From contig CP071032.1 in assembly GCA_017134815.1 (NCBI GenBank), positions 434,001 to 498,000 on the forward strand: 64,000 nucleotides of DNA, written 5' to 3'. The position numbers and the translations under genes are program-made. This document shows, piece after piece, positions 42,742 to 51,157 of this stretch. Position 1 is the first letter of the stretch. Every line of letters begins with the position of its first letter. The stretch comes from Lentisphaerota bacterium. Its GTDB lineage: Bacteria > Verrucomicrobiota > Lentisphaeria > Victivallales > Victivallaceae. The notes under the pieces were generated by a model that worked only from the letters and a program-made list of their open reading frames with translations, made no database searches and was not told where the DNA came from.

Positions 42742-44183
42742 CTTGGTCTCCCAACTAATCTGCCTTTACTAATTGAATAAATGTCGTCAATAACCATTTG
42801 GAAACTTGCTTCCCGGCGTTCAAAATCAGCGCGTTTTTGAATCAAATCGCGGTGGATTTTCCTGATATCTTCCGGTATTGGTACTTTGCCGAAGTCAAGA
42901 ATGCGAATCGCGCCATGATTGTCGCGCACCGGCATCATCTTTCCCGGATTGGCGAGTGACGGCGCAAAAGGAATGTCAATAACTCCGGCCTGGAAAGCGC
43001 GAACAGCACCTTCAGCAATATTGCCGTTACCAAGAGTAATGGTTGCATCCATCAAAGCCCGGGTTTCACGTTTTATCAGATCAACCTCCCAGAGCATCTG
43101 TTTAGTTTCCGGGACTTCCTGGTCGGCCAGCATATTCACAATTTGACGGGTGCATTTAAGCCCCTCAAGGTTGGCCTCCTTTGTTGGAATTCCAAATGCT
43201 TCATGTGGGGTTTTCACAATGACTTTAGTTGCTTTGGAAAGCGCAGCTGCAGTTCCTCCCCAGGTTATTACAGAAAAGGCTTTCGCCTGATCTTCAGGAA
43301 ATCCTCCCATCCACTGGTGCAGAACCGTACTCAACTCATAATCCTTGTAGCCTGCCTGCTGGAAATATTCGTCTGCCAATTCACGCAGTGCCATCATTGC
43401 AGCTATATCCTGAATCATGTTACCGGCCTGTCCATAGCCCAGGGTTATTGACCGGACTCCCTGTTCAAGAGCCAGCAGTCCTTCAAGCAGGGCCACCGTG
43501 TGACTGGCAAATGGTGGAACCAGCGTTCCTGAAAGTGGTCCGAAAGGTTCGCGATTTATATTTACGCCCTGTTCTTCAAAATATCCGACCAGGCGGTCAA
43601 TGTACTGCCAGCAGGCGATGGAATGCTCCAGTGGGACCTTCTTCGCATAAGGTATATTATAGGATATACCGCCACCCTCATAGGAGGTAAATCCGGCGGC
43701 AAATGAAATTTCAGCCAGCAGTCTGGCATCCGGCGTCCCGTGGCGGATTTCAACCGGTTTGCTGAGACTTTCAACAACTCGTCGACATTCGGCAATACCG
43801 TGATTTACTGCAGGGAAACCATTGAGAAGCGACTGTCCGGCGGCTTTGGATTTCTCAATGCCGCGCTGGGCTTCATTGTACTGGTTCAGGCGAGTATAGG
43901 CGTCAATAGTTGTCGGCAGCAGGTCACATTCCGGCTCAAGATACTTGAGCAGCTGAATATGCTCCTCAACCAGTGCCACTCCCGCGCGAGGCTGCAGCAA
44001 TACCTGCTTGGCCTGGTCTGCTTCATACATTTTCCTGGCAAAGTTCATGCTGTCCGGCAAACCGCGCTGGTATTGGATTGCATCATCAAGATCAACGTCC
44101 TGACCTGTAGGCCAGGTTTGCAGAGCGTCCTCCCGCATCTGCATAAATTCATTTTCGGGTATTTTCCCTTGGAAAAGTTTCAT
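42738..44183 (-). CDS. glmE: Glutamate mutase epsilon subunit
   Basis: This 481-residue catalytic subunit of the B12-dependent glutamate mutase converts L-glutamate to 3-methylaspartate. Recognisable blocks are 'RHGTPDARLLAEISFAAGFTSYEGGGISYNIPYAKKVPLEHSIACWQYIDRLVGYFE', 'PFGPLSGTLVPP', and 'LGYGQAGNMIQDIAAM', with the substrate arginines and the Tyr/Glu region expected of the TIM barrel. It needs GlmS, which binds cobalamin. It sits between glmL (three bases) and mal (overlap of four). Confidence 0.97.
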   Translation of the reverse strand: MKLFQGKIPENEFMQMREDALQTWPTGQDVDLDDAIQYQRGLPDSMNFARKMYEADQAKQVLLQPRAGVALVEEHIQLLKYLEPECDLLPTTIDAYTRLNQYNEAQRGIEKSKAAGQSLLNGFPAVNHGIAECRRVVESLSKPVEIRHGTPDARLLAEISFAAGFTSYEGGGISYNIPYAKKVPLEHSIACWQYIDRLVGYFEEQGVNINREPFGPLSGTLVPPFASHTVALLEGLLALEQGVRSITLGYGQAGNMIQDIAAMMALRELADEYFQQAGYKDYELSTVLHQWMGGFPEDQAKAFSVITWGGTAAALSKATKVIVKTPHEAFGIPTKEANLEGLKCTRQIVNMLADQEVPETKQMLWEVDLIKRETRALMDATITLGNGNIAEGAVRAFQAGVIDIPFAPSLANPGKMMPVRDNHGAIRILDFGKVPIPEDIRKIHRDLIQKRADFERREASFQMVIDDIYSISKGRLVGRPR

Positions 44184-44186
44184 TTT

Positions 44187-45572
44187 TTACTCCCTCAAGG
44201 TAAGTTTGTTTAAAGCTGTAGCAGCTGCGGCATCAGGGGCAATACGGGCGGTATTGGCCAGAAGCGGCAACAGGTATTCTTTGTCAGCGAAAAACTTCGG
44301 TTGCTCCGGCAGCAGTATTTCTTCTTCCGGATTTGCCGAAACCGCTCCGGCAAAAGTATTTTTTAAAATATTATCATCAGCCTGAGCCAGAAAACCGCCA
44401 GTACCGATTATGGTACTGACCCGGCGCAGATTTTTGCCGGTTTGAACTGCAGTCGGACCAGTAATTGTGTACACTGTCCGTCTGCGGCCGCAGTGCCGCA
44501 CAGCAGCGGTCCGCAGGCAAACTGCTGCCAGCAGTTCCTCAAGTCTGGATTCGTTGTCATTCTGCGGTAGATATGAAGGCTCATTTTTAAAATTTTTCAG
44601 ATAGGAATTGAGTTGTTTTCTGCTGAGAGAATAATCCTCCAGCTTGCAGTCGATAAATCTTGAATCAGATTCAATTGCGGCATCCGCACAGATGCGCATC
44701 CCGACATCTCCTTCAACTGTTCTCTTAATATTCGGTTCTGGCAGACCACGGGTTATTACGCAGTCAGAATCAAGCTCGCGCCGGGTTCTTGAGTAAAAAT
44801 CGGTAGTAGCCCCACCCATGTCTATAATACAGAATTCAGACGGTGATTCTTCACAGTCAGCGATTACTTTTACAAATTCAAGCATGGAGTAGGGGGTTGG
44901 TACTGGTGTTTGTCCAGTACTCTTTACAAGTTCATCAAGTCCCTTTCCTGTTACAATCTGTTTTAGAAACAGTTCCCTGATCTTTTCCTGAGCCGGTTCA
45001 GGGTTAGGACTGTTTAATTCAGGTAAAACGTTTTCTATAATATGCAGCTGGTGTTTTGCCAGCAGTTTTTCAGCTGCTGAACGCAGACTGCGGTTAGCCG
45101 CAAATATAACCGGAATATTTGCGGCAATATTTTCAAGCATCTGCAAATTATGCCGGACAATTGTTTCATTGCCGCCGTCAGTGCCGCCGGTAAAAAGAAT
45201 TATGTCAGGACGCAGGCTGTTGATAGCTTCTATATCCTCAGGCGTCAGTTTATAAGCAAAAACGGACTGGATTTTGCCGCCGGCAGAACAGGCGGCATCT
45301 TTAGCCATCTTTAAAGTCAGCTCCGGCACTGCACCAATAGCAACTATTCCCAGCCCGCCTTTGGCGGATGAAGAATATACCAGGCGACAGTTATCTGGAA
45401 TTTCATTACTGCCGGTAAGCATACCAATACATTTCTGAAACCCTTCCGCCAGGTGAGCAGTGGTGGTCGGGACACATGCTCTCTGGACAGGTCTAAGCAT
45501 AGTTGCCTGGCGTTCAAACAGTGCCCCTTTGGTAAAAGTGGAACCAATATCAATACTGATGATTTTTTCCAT
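44187..45572 (-). CDS. glmL: Glutamate mutase reactivating ATPase
   Basis: GlmL (MutL) is an actin-fold ATPase that exchanges inactive for active cobalamin in glutamate mutase. From the ATG at 45572 it has 461 residues. '[15 protein letters not shown]' opens the phosphate-1 loop, '[13 protein letters not shown]' and '[14 protein letters not shown]' (phosphate-2) and 'IIGTGGFL' complete the site. I chose 45572 because AGGG is six bases upstream and similarity starts at 'MEKIISID'; it overlaps glmS by 23 bases. A start at 45593 is less likely. Confidence 0.94.
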   Translation of the reverse strand: MEKIISIDIGSTFTKGALFERQATMLRPVQRACVPTTTAHLAEGFQKCIGMLTGSNEIPDNCRLVYSSSAKGGLGIVAIGAVPELTLKMAKDAACSAGGKIQSVFAYKLTPEDIEAINSLRPDIILFTGGTDGGNETIVRHNLQMLENIAANIPVIFAANRSLRSAAEKLLAKHQLHIIENVLPELNSPNPEPAQEKIRELFLKQIVTGKGLDELVKSTGQTPVPTPYSMLEFVKVIADCEESPSEFCIIDMGGATTDFYSRTRRELDSDCVITRGLPEPNIKRTVEGDVGMRICADAAIESDSRFIDCKLEDYSLSRKQLNSYLKNFKNEPSYLPQNDNESRLEELLAAVCLRTAAVRHCGRRRTVYTITGPTAVQTGKNLRRVSTIIGTGGFLAQADDNILKNTFAGAVSANPEEEILLPEQPKFFADKEYLLPLLANTARIAPDAAAATALNKLTLRE

Positions 45573-45993
45573 TTTCAGCCCTGTGACTCTCAATATCTTT
45601 TTTCAGGTAGTTTACACATTCTTCAAGCGGAGTGTCCGGAGTGAATACCCGGTCATACCCCATTGCTTTGAATTTTGTAATAATTTCTTCGTGAGGAGCT
45701 TTTCCCACCACCAGGTTGCCGCCAACATACAGTATGATATCTTCAATGCCACGTTCAACGCAGCGTTCCCTGAAGCCCTGACAGTCGATTTCACCGTGTC
45801 CGTATAGTGAGGAAACAATAATAGCCTCAGCTCCTGTCTCAATTGCCGCGTCAATGTATTCATCCTGGCTCACCATAACGCCCAGATTAACCACATTGAA
45901 ACCGGCATCACTGAATACCCTCTCAAGAATTTTATTGCCGACCGCGTGACAGTCTGCGCCGATCACGCCCAAAACCATGGTTGCATGTTCCAT
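45550..45993 (-). CDS. glmS: Glutamate mutase sigma subunit (cobalamin-binding)
   Basis: This 147-residue protein carries adenosylcobalamin in the base-off mode. Its '[13 protein letters not shown]' is the DxHxxG motif (Asp14, His16, Gly19), where His16 ligates cobalt. 'SLYGHGEID' and '[11 protein letters not shown]' complete the B12 fold. The symbol is shared with glucosamine synthase in other bacteria and mutS in clostridia, so take it as methylaspartate mutase S chain. It is the first metabolic gene after the GntR regulator, 29 bases away. Confidence 0.97.
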   Translation of the reverse strand: MEHATMVLGVIGADCHAVGNKILERVFSDAGFNVVNLGVMVSQDEYIDAAIETGAEAIIVSSLYGHGEIDCQGFRERCVERGIEDIILYVGGNLVVGKAPHEEIITKFKAMGYDRVFTPDTPLEECVNYLKKDIESHRAENGKNHQY

Positions 45994-46022
45994 TTTTGTC
46001 TAAGTTACCGGAGTAACGCTCC

Positions 46023-47006
46023 TTAACATTTTTCCATAAGTTCTGAAATTTTTTCTTCAATTCTGATCAACGCTGTTCTTTCCAATTGATATTCAAAACG
46101 TATTATACGACCACCGCGCTGTAAGAATTCACTGAACGCAGGCTGGCTGTTCTTGTTTTCTTCAAGGGCGCATTTGGGTGGAGTAATCAGAACGGTCTTG
46201 CCTTCCAGAAAATCACCGACGTCTTCATTAACAGTTTCATTTAACCAGGGTTTATTTTTCAAATTGATGTGAAATTCTTTAAGCTTATTATTGATAATAT
46301 TGTAAAAATTTTCACTTTGAGATATAACACCTATGTTGCTGCTCCTCGGGATGGTGGCAAGGTCAATTATAGTCTGCTGGCTTGGCGTGACTACCGCCTG
46401 AATAACCCGATCCTTACACTCGGGCAAGGCATTGCATATTTCATTATAATGTGTTGTTGTTGTCAGGATTAAATCAAAATTGCGCAGCTGCTTGCAAGTT
46501 CTCGACTTTGAAATGGCTTCCAGCGGAAACTTGTGGAGACGGACATTTGCAAGATGCTGCAGCTGTGATTCAAATATGGACAAAGCTTCAGGATTACAGT
46601 CAACTCCTGCAATGTGGAAACTTTCCAGACGACGCTGCCTGTCCATCATCAGCAGTTGCAGCATAGTGCTGACTTCCTGGTGTGAAAAATTCAGCTTTTC
46701 GAGTGATTCGATAGTTTGATTAAGCAGCTTTACTGCTGTTTCTTTGCGACTGGCCGGCACGATATCCTGCTGCGAGGAAACAAAAGTCCCTCGGCCGTGG
46801 ACAATCTGAATAACATGATTTACCGCCAGGCGTTCATACGCTTTTTTAATAGTGCCGCGTGCAGTCCCCAGTTCCTGAGCGAGATCACGCTCTGGCGGAA
46901 GTTTATCTCCTGCCTTGAGCTGTCCATTCTGGATCTGCTGCATGACTCGTTCAATAATCTGGCGATACACCGGCATGTCGGAATTTTTGTCAATCGTAAT
47001 GCGCAT
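46023..47006 (-). CDS. GntR-family transcription regulator of the glutamate operon
   Basis: This 327-residue regulator has an N-terminal winged helix: 'MPVYRQIIERVMQQIQNGQLKAGDKLPPERDLAQELGTARGTIKKAYERLAVNHVIQIVHGRGTFV' (about residues 11-76). The C-terminal 230 residues do not match UTRA or FCD domains that I know; they look like a Rossmann or periplasmic-binding-like alpha/beta fold ('NFDLILTTTTHYNEI', 'IDLATIPRSSNIGVISQ', 'VLITPPKCALEEN'). It heads the operon and is likely autoregulated through the dyad at 47070-47079. The ligand may be glutamate or a C5 acid; this is inferred. Confidence 0.85.
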   Translation of the reverse strand: MRITIDKNSDMPVYRQIIERVMQQIQNGQLKAGDKLPPERDLAQELGTARGTIKKAYERLAVNHVIQIVHGRGTFVSSQQDIVPASRKETAVKLLNQTIESLEKLNFSHQEVSTMLQLLMMDRQRRLESFHIAGVDCNPEALSIFESQLQHLANVRLHKFPLEAISKSRTCKQLRNFDLILTTTTHYNEICNALPECKDRVIQAVVTPSQQTIIDLATIPRSSNIGVISQSENFYNIINNKLKEFHINLKNKPWLNETVNEDVGDFLEGKTVLITPPKCALEENKNSQPAFSEFLQRGGRIIRFEYQLERTALIRIEEKISELMEKC

Positions 47007-47061
47007 TATATTCCCTGTTTTTTAAGCAAACGTTGACCTCTTAAATTGGCTTACACTGAAA

Positions 47062-47089
47062 AATATAGAGGTATATACCAATATTTCAA
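47062..47089 (-). promoter_or_regulatory. Promoter and GntR-type operator of the glutamate operon
   Basis: On the minus strand TTGAAA (47089-47084), a 16-base spacer and TATATT (47067-47062) form a sigma-70-like promoter. Inside the spacer lies the perfect palindrome GGTATATACC (47070-47079). Its core GTATATAC fits the GntR-family consensus GTMTAKAC exactly. A bound regulator would block polymerase. It lies 55 bases upstream of the regulator's ATG. Confidence 0.7.
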
Positions 47090-47114
47090 CATTAAAAAAG
47101 CGTAAAAACGCCAT

Positions 47115-47141
47115 TTTTCAGCATTTTTATAATGCTGAAAA
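47115..47141. other. Perfect inverted repeat upstream of the glutamate operon promoter
   Basis: TTTTCAGCATT (47115-47125) pairs fully with AATGCTGAAAA (47131-47141) over eleven pairs, loop TTTAT. It lies between the operon promoter and the HAD gene's stop. It could be a weak terminator for the HAD gene in neither expected orientation (no proper T-tract), or an additional regulatory dyad. Confidence 0.4.
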
Positions 47142-47196
47142 CAACGATTTATTTATTTGCCTGATTAGATTAAGATATAGGACTACACCTTAAGTG

Positions 47197-48006
47197 CTAG
47201 TTAGCAATAAGCTGCATCATTTCATCCAGCCCCTTGAATACATAACGCGGACGGTAGGCGTAGGAATCAAGTTCCTCCCGTTGAGTAACGCCGCTGAGCA
47301 GCAGTACAGTATCAACTTCGGCTTCTATCCCGGCAATAATGTCAGTATCCATACGGTCACCGATAATAACGGTATCCCGGCTCGGTGAACCGAGGGTTTT
47401 AACCGCACGGCGCATCATCAGCGAGTTGGGCTTGCCTACAAAATAGGCTTTTACTCCGGTGGCAAGTTCTATTGGCGCGATTAGCGAACCGGTTGCCGGC
47501 ACAATACCTTTTTCGGTGGGGCCGGTCATATCCGGGTTGGTACCGATCAGTCTTGAACCCTTCTGTATCATAAAAACAGCTTTTTCTATCTGTTCAAAGT
47601 TATAGGTACGGGTGTCACCGACTATCACGTAGTCAGGGTTGGTGTCGTTCATGGAAATACCGCGTTCGTACAAAGCATTAGTCAAACCGGCTTCTCCTAT
47701 AACATAAGCACTGCATCCGGGGCGCTGTTTTGCCAGAAATTCTGCTGTAGCCAGCGCGCTGGTATAAAAATGCTCTTTGGGGACATCAACCCCGAGACGC
47801 AATAGTTTTTCATGCAGTTCACGTCTTGTACGCTCACTGCTGTTGGTCAGAAACAGAAAATTTTTATTATTTCTGTTTAACCATTCGATAAATTCCGCAG
47901 CTCCCGGCAGCAAGCGGTTACCATGATAGATAACGCCGTCCATATCCGAAATAAAAGCGGTTTTTTTCTTCAATATTTCATAATTTTTTTTCATAATCTT
48001 TTTCAA
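47197..48006 (-). CDS. HAD-IIA family phosphatase (NagD-like)
   Basis: This 269-residue HAD phosphatase has 'AFISDMDGVIYHGNRLLPGA' (nucleophile Asp in DMDGV), 'FLTNSSERTRREL' (motif II), a C2-type cap at about residues 85-180, and 'GKPNSLMMRRAV' with 'VIIGDRMDTDIIAGIEA' (motifs III-IV). NagD-like enzymes act on nucleotides, sugar phosphates or 4-nitrophenyl phosphate, so the substrate is open. The start may be TTG at 48006 (GGAG four bases upstream) or ATG at 47994. Confidence 0.9.
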   Translation of the reverse strand: MKKIMKKNYEILKKKTAFISDMDGVIYHGNRLLPGAAEFIEWLNRNNKNFLFLTNSSERTRRELHEKLLRLGVDVPKEHFYTSALATAEFLAKQRPGCSAYVIGEAGLTNALYERGISMNDTNPDYVIVGDTRTYNFEQIEKAVFMIQKGSRLIGTNPDMTGPTEKGIVPATGSLIAPIELATGVKAYFVGKPNSLMMRRAVKTLGSPSRDTVIIGDRMDTDIIAGIEAEVDTVLLLSGVTQREELDSYAYRPRYVFKGLDEMMQLIAN

Positions 48007-48450
48007 TTAACTCCATAATTTTTAAATAGAATGACTGGCAACTGCCAGTTCCTCCTCAATAATAATGCACCTTTTGTATATATAATGCAATCTATAGTTT
48101 ATATAATTTTATTCAACTGTCAGCTTTGAAAACTGCACCTTCTTGTCTTTTATACAGATATTGAATTTTAATATCATCATTTCCCTCAGGACCTTAATCA
48201 AAATCTACCACTGTTTACAACAGGGAAAAGGCAGTCCTGTTTTAACATTCCGCGTTTGACATCTTCAGTCGCAAAATGTTCCATATTTCAATCAATAAAG
48301 CTGTAAATAGAAGATTTTTAGCAAATCTTTAACAAAATACACAATAAAGCTGGTTGTTTTAAAATGATTTTTTATTTCAAACTCTGGACAAAATTGAATA
48401 ATCATTAATATTATATAAAACTTTTGACTTTTTATATCTGGAGGAATCCT
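48007..48450. other. Intergenic region between divergent HAD and mutS genes
   Basis: These 444 bases carry no convincing gene. ACTGGCA (48034-48040) and TGCCAGT (48043-48049) form a perfect dyad 28 bases upstream of the HAD start, possibly an operator. The rest is AT-rich. The mutS ribosome site GGAGG is at 48440-48444. Confidence 0.6.
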
Positions 48451-51090
48451 TTGAGCGAAATTAAACTGACGCCAATGATGAAACAATATCAGCAGGCCAA
48501 GTCCGAAATACCGGAAGATGCAATCCTGTTGTTCCGACTTGGGGATTTCTATGAAATGTTCTTTAAGGATGCTGCCGAGGCCAGTGCTATCATGGATATT
48601 GCTCTGACTAAACGTGGCGGCGTGCCGATGTGTGGATTCCCTTATCATAATCTCGATGTCCAGCTGCCCAAGCTGCTGAATGCCGGGGTAAAAGTTGCAA
48701 TAGCTGAGCAGGTAGAGGATCCGAAAACAGCTAAAGGCATTGTAAAACGTGAAATCACCAGAATAATAACCCCGGGTACAGTAATCGACAGCTCTGTTTT
48801 GCAGCCGGAGAGGAACAACTTTCTGTCTGCGTTGTGTACTGGCAGCAAAGTCTTTGGACTGGCCTCACTGGATATCAGTACCGGAGAGTTCAAAATTACT
48901 GAATTCGATACCATTGAAAAAATAGAAACGGAACTGCTGCGACTGGGAGTACGCGAATGTCTCCTGCCTGAATCGCTGCATAATCAGTGGGATAAAAATT
49001 CTGAATTTCCAACTCAGGGGCGCAAAATGCTATGGACGCCGCTTGATGACTGGATTTTTGCTTATGACTGTGCTGAAGAGGCTTTGAAAAGACAGTTTGA
49101 TGTGGTTTCACTGGATGGATTTGGCTGTCGCGGCTTAAAGTCCGGCGTCTGCGCTGCCGGAGCTGTGCTGCATTATGCCACTGAAAATCTGCGGCAGAAT
49201 GCAACTCACGTTAAAAGACTGCGAGTCTACAATACAACCTCTTACATGGAGCTTGACGCGGTTTCGCAGCGTAACCTTGAACTCGTGGAACCTATGTTCG
49301 GCAGTGGCAAAACAGGTACTTTACTGGGAGTTCTTGATAAAACCTGTACACCGATGGGTGGCAGGCAGCTGCGGGACTGGATATTGCGTCCGTTGTATGA
49401 AAAAGACGCGGTAACCGCCCGACTGGATACTGTAGAAGCTTTCAGAGATGACCCGCTTTCGCTGGCTGAATTTCGCGAAATAATCAGTGGTATACGAGAC
49501 CTTGAACGCATTACTGCAAGGCTTAATATCGGCAGTGCCAACGCCAGAGATATGTTATCACTGGCTGCTGGTCTGACGGTTGTCCCTGACGTCAAGCATA
49601 TGCTGGAAAACTTTGATACTGTACTGGTTGATGACCTGCAGCAAAGTATACATGCCCTGCCGGAATTATGCGAACGCATTAACAGTGCGATTGCTGATGA
49701 ACCGCCACTGACACTCACTGACGGGGATATTATACGGGCTGGATATAATGAGCGCCTGGACGAACTGCGCAGCGCTTCAACAGAAGGCAAAAGCTGGCTT
49801 TCCGGAGTTCAAAGCCGGGAACAGGAGAGAACCGGCATTAAATCATTAAAAGTTAAGTATAACAAGGTTTTCGGCTATTATATTGAAATAAGCAAGGCTA
49901 ATCTGGCCAATGTACCTGAAGATTATATTCGCAAGCAGACACTGGTTAATGCTGAAAGATTTATAACTCCTGAGCTCAAAGAGATAGAAAGTAAAATACT
50001 GGGCGCTGAGGATAAATCCAAGGCGCTTGAATACCAGTTGTTCCAGGAACTGCGGGAGTATGCATTACAGTTCACTCTGCAGGTTCAGAATACTGCGGCT
50101 GCACTGGCAGTGCTGGATGTCCTTTGTTCACTGGCTGAATGTGCCCGTGCGTATAATTACATCCGGCCAAGGATATCAGAGGATGAGACTCTGCGCCTCA
50201 AAGGCGGCAGGCATCCGGTGCTTGATGCTTATATGCAGGGCGAAAGGTTTGTTCCTAATGACACCGTGCTTGACGGAGACCAGAACCGGATAATGATTAT
50301 TACCGGACCTAACATGGCCGGCAAATCTACTTATATACGGCAAACTGCTCTTCTGGTGTTGATGGCGCAAATGGGATCTTTTGTTCCGGCGGAAAAAGCT
50401 GAAATCGGTCTGGTTGACCGGATTTTCACCAGGGTAGGGGCGTCGGATGATATTTCCCGCGGCCAGAGTACCTTTATGGTGGAAATGGTGGAGACTGCCA
50501 ATATTTTGAACCATGCCACCAGCAAAAGCCTGGTTATACTGGATGAGATTGGACGCGGAACCAGTACATTTGACGGGTTGAGTATCGCCTGGGCGGTCGC
50601 TGAGTTTCTGCATGACACACCGGACTGTCAGGCCAGGACTCTGTTTGCCACTCATTATCATGAATTGACGGAAATGGCATTGACCAAGCGCGGCGTCAAA
50701 AACTACAATGTCGCGGTAAAGGAGTACGGGGACCAGGTTATTTTTCTGCGGCAGATCGTGCCGGGAGGAACAGATAAAAGCTATGGGATACATGTGGCCA
50801 AACTTGCCGGGCTGCCAGCATCAGTGGTCAGCAGGGCTAATGAGATTCTGGAGAATCTGGAAAATTCCGCCATGGGTAAAAACGGAGAGCCGGTTCTGGC
50901 GGTTCATCATAAGCCGGAAGACATTGAATATGGCCCGGCTGCCGGCAGCAAGGTTTATAACTTTGTTGAGGAGGAAGTTTCTGAAGACAGAGGGGAATCA
51001 GTTGTCAGAAAAAGAAAACGTTCAGGCAATAAACAAAAGCCGGCAAAAGCAAAGCCGGAAGCTGATTCAGTTCAACCAATGCTGCTTTAA
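48451..51090 (+). CDS. mutS: DNA mismatch repair protein MutS
   Basis: MutS finds base mismatches and small loops and recruits the repair machinery. From a TTG start at 48451 it has 879 residues. The mismatch-reading 'LGDFYEMFFKDA' has Phe33 and Glu35, and connector, lever and clamp domains follow. The ATPase has 'GPNMAGKSTYIRQ' near residue 614, 'DEIGRGTSTFDG' and 'ATHYHEL'. A lysine-rich tail follows. The TTG is preferred because GGAGG ends six bases before it; a TTG 27 bases upstream precedes the ribosome site. No mutL for mismatch repair is nearby. Confidence 0.97.
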   Translation: MSEIKLTPMMKQYQQAKSEIPEDAILLFRLGDFYEMFFKDAAEASAIMDIALTKRGGVPMCGFPYHNLDVQLPKLLNAGVKVAIAEQVEDPKTAKGIVKREITRIITPGTVIDSSVLQPERNNFLSALCTGSKVFGLASLDISTGEFKITEFDTIEKIETELLRLGVRECLLPESLHNQWDKNSEFPTQGRKMLWTPLDDWIFAYDCAEEALKRQFDVVSLDGFGCRGLKSGVCAAGAVLHYATENLRQNATHVKRLRVYNTTSYMELDAVSQRNLELVEPMFGSGKTGTLLGVLDKTCTPMGGRQLRDWILRPLYEKDAVTARLDTVEAFRDDPLSLAEFREIISGIRDLERITARLNIGSANARDMLSLAAGLTVVPDVKHMLENFDTVLVDDLQQSIHALPELCERINSAIADEPPLTLTDGDIIRAGYNERLDELRSASTEGKSWLSGVQSREQERTGIKSLKVKYNKVFGYYIEISKANLANVPEDYIRKQTLVNAERFITPELKEIESKILGAEDKSKALEYQLFQELREYALQFTLQVQNTAAALAVLDVLCSLAECARAYNYIRPRISEDETLRLKGGRHPVLDAYMQGERFVPNDTVLDGDQNRIMIITGPNMAGKSTYIRQTALLVLMAQMGSFVPAEKAEIGLVDRIFTRVGASDDISRGQSTFMVEMVETANILNHATSKSLVILDEIGRGTSTFDGLSIAWAVAEFLHDTPDCQARTLFATHYHELTEMALTKRGVKNYNVAVKEYGDQVIFLRQIVPGGTDKSYGIHVAKLAGLPASVVSRANEILENLENSAMGKNGEPVLAVHHKPEDIEYGPAAGSKVYNFVEEEVSEDRGESVVRKRKRSGNKQKPAKAKPEADSVQPMLL

Positions 51091-51107
51091 AAGCCGCTGG
51101 CTACTCC

Positions 51108-51145
51108 GGTGTGGTTGAATTCATTATATGAAATTCAACCACACC
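51108..51145. terminator. Long hairpin between convergent mutS and metG
   Basis: GGTGTGGTTGAATT (51108-51121) is perfectly complementary to AATTCAACCACACC (51132-51145), loop ten bases. It lies between the two stop codons. There is no T-tract on either side, but the 14-pair stem could end or protect both transcripts. Confidence 0.6.
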
Positions 51146-51157
51146 CGGCTGATTCAT

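Noticed and set aside
48292..48648. 118-codon minus-strand ORF across the mutS start
   Set aside because: It overlaps the conserved N-terminus of mutS, has no ribosome site and no protein pattern.
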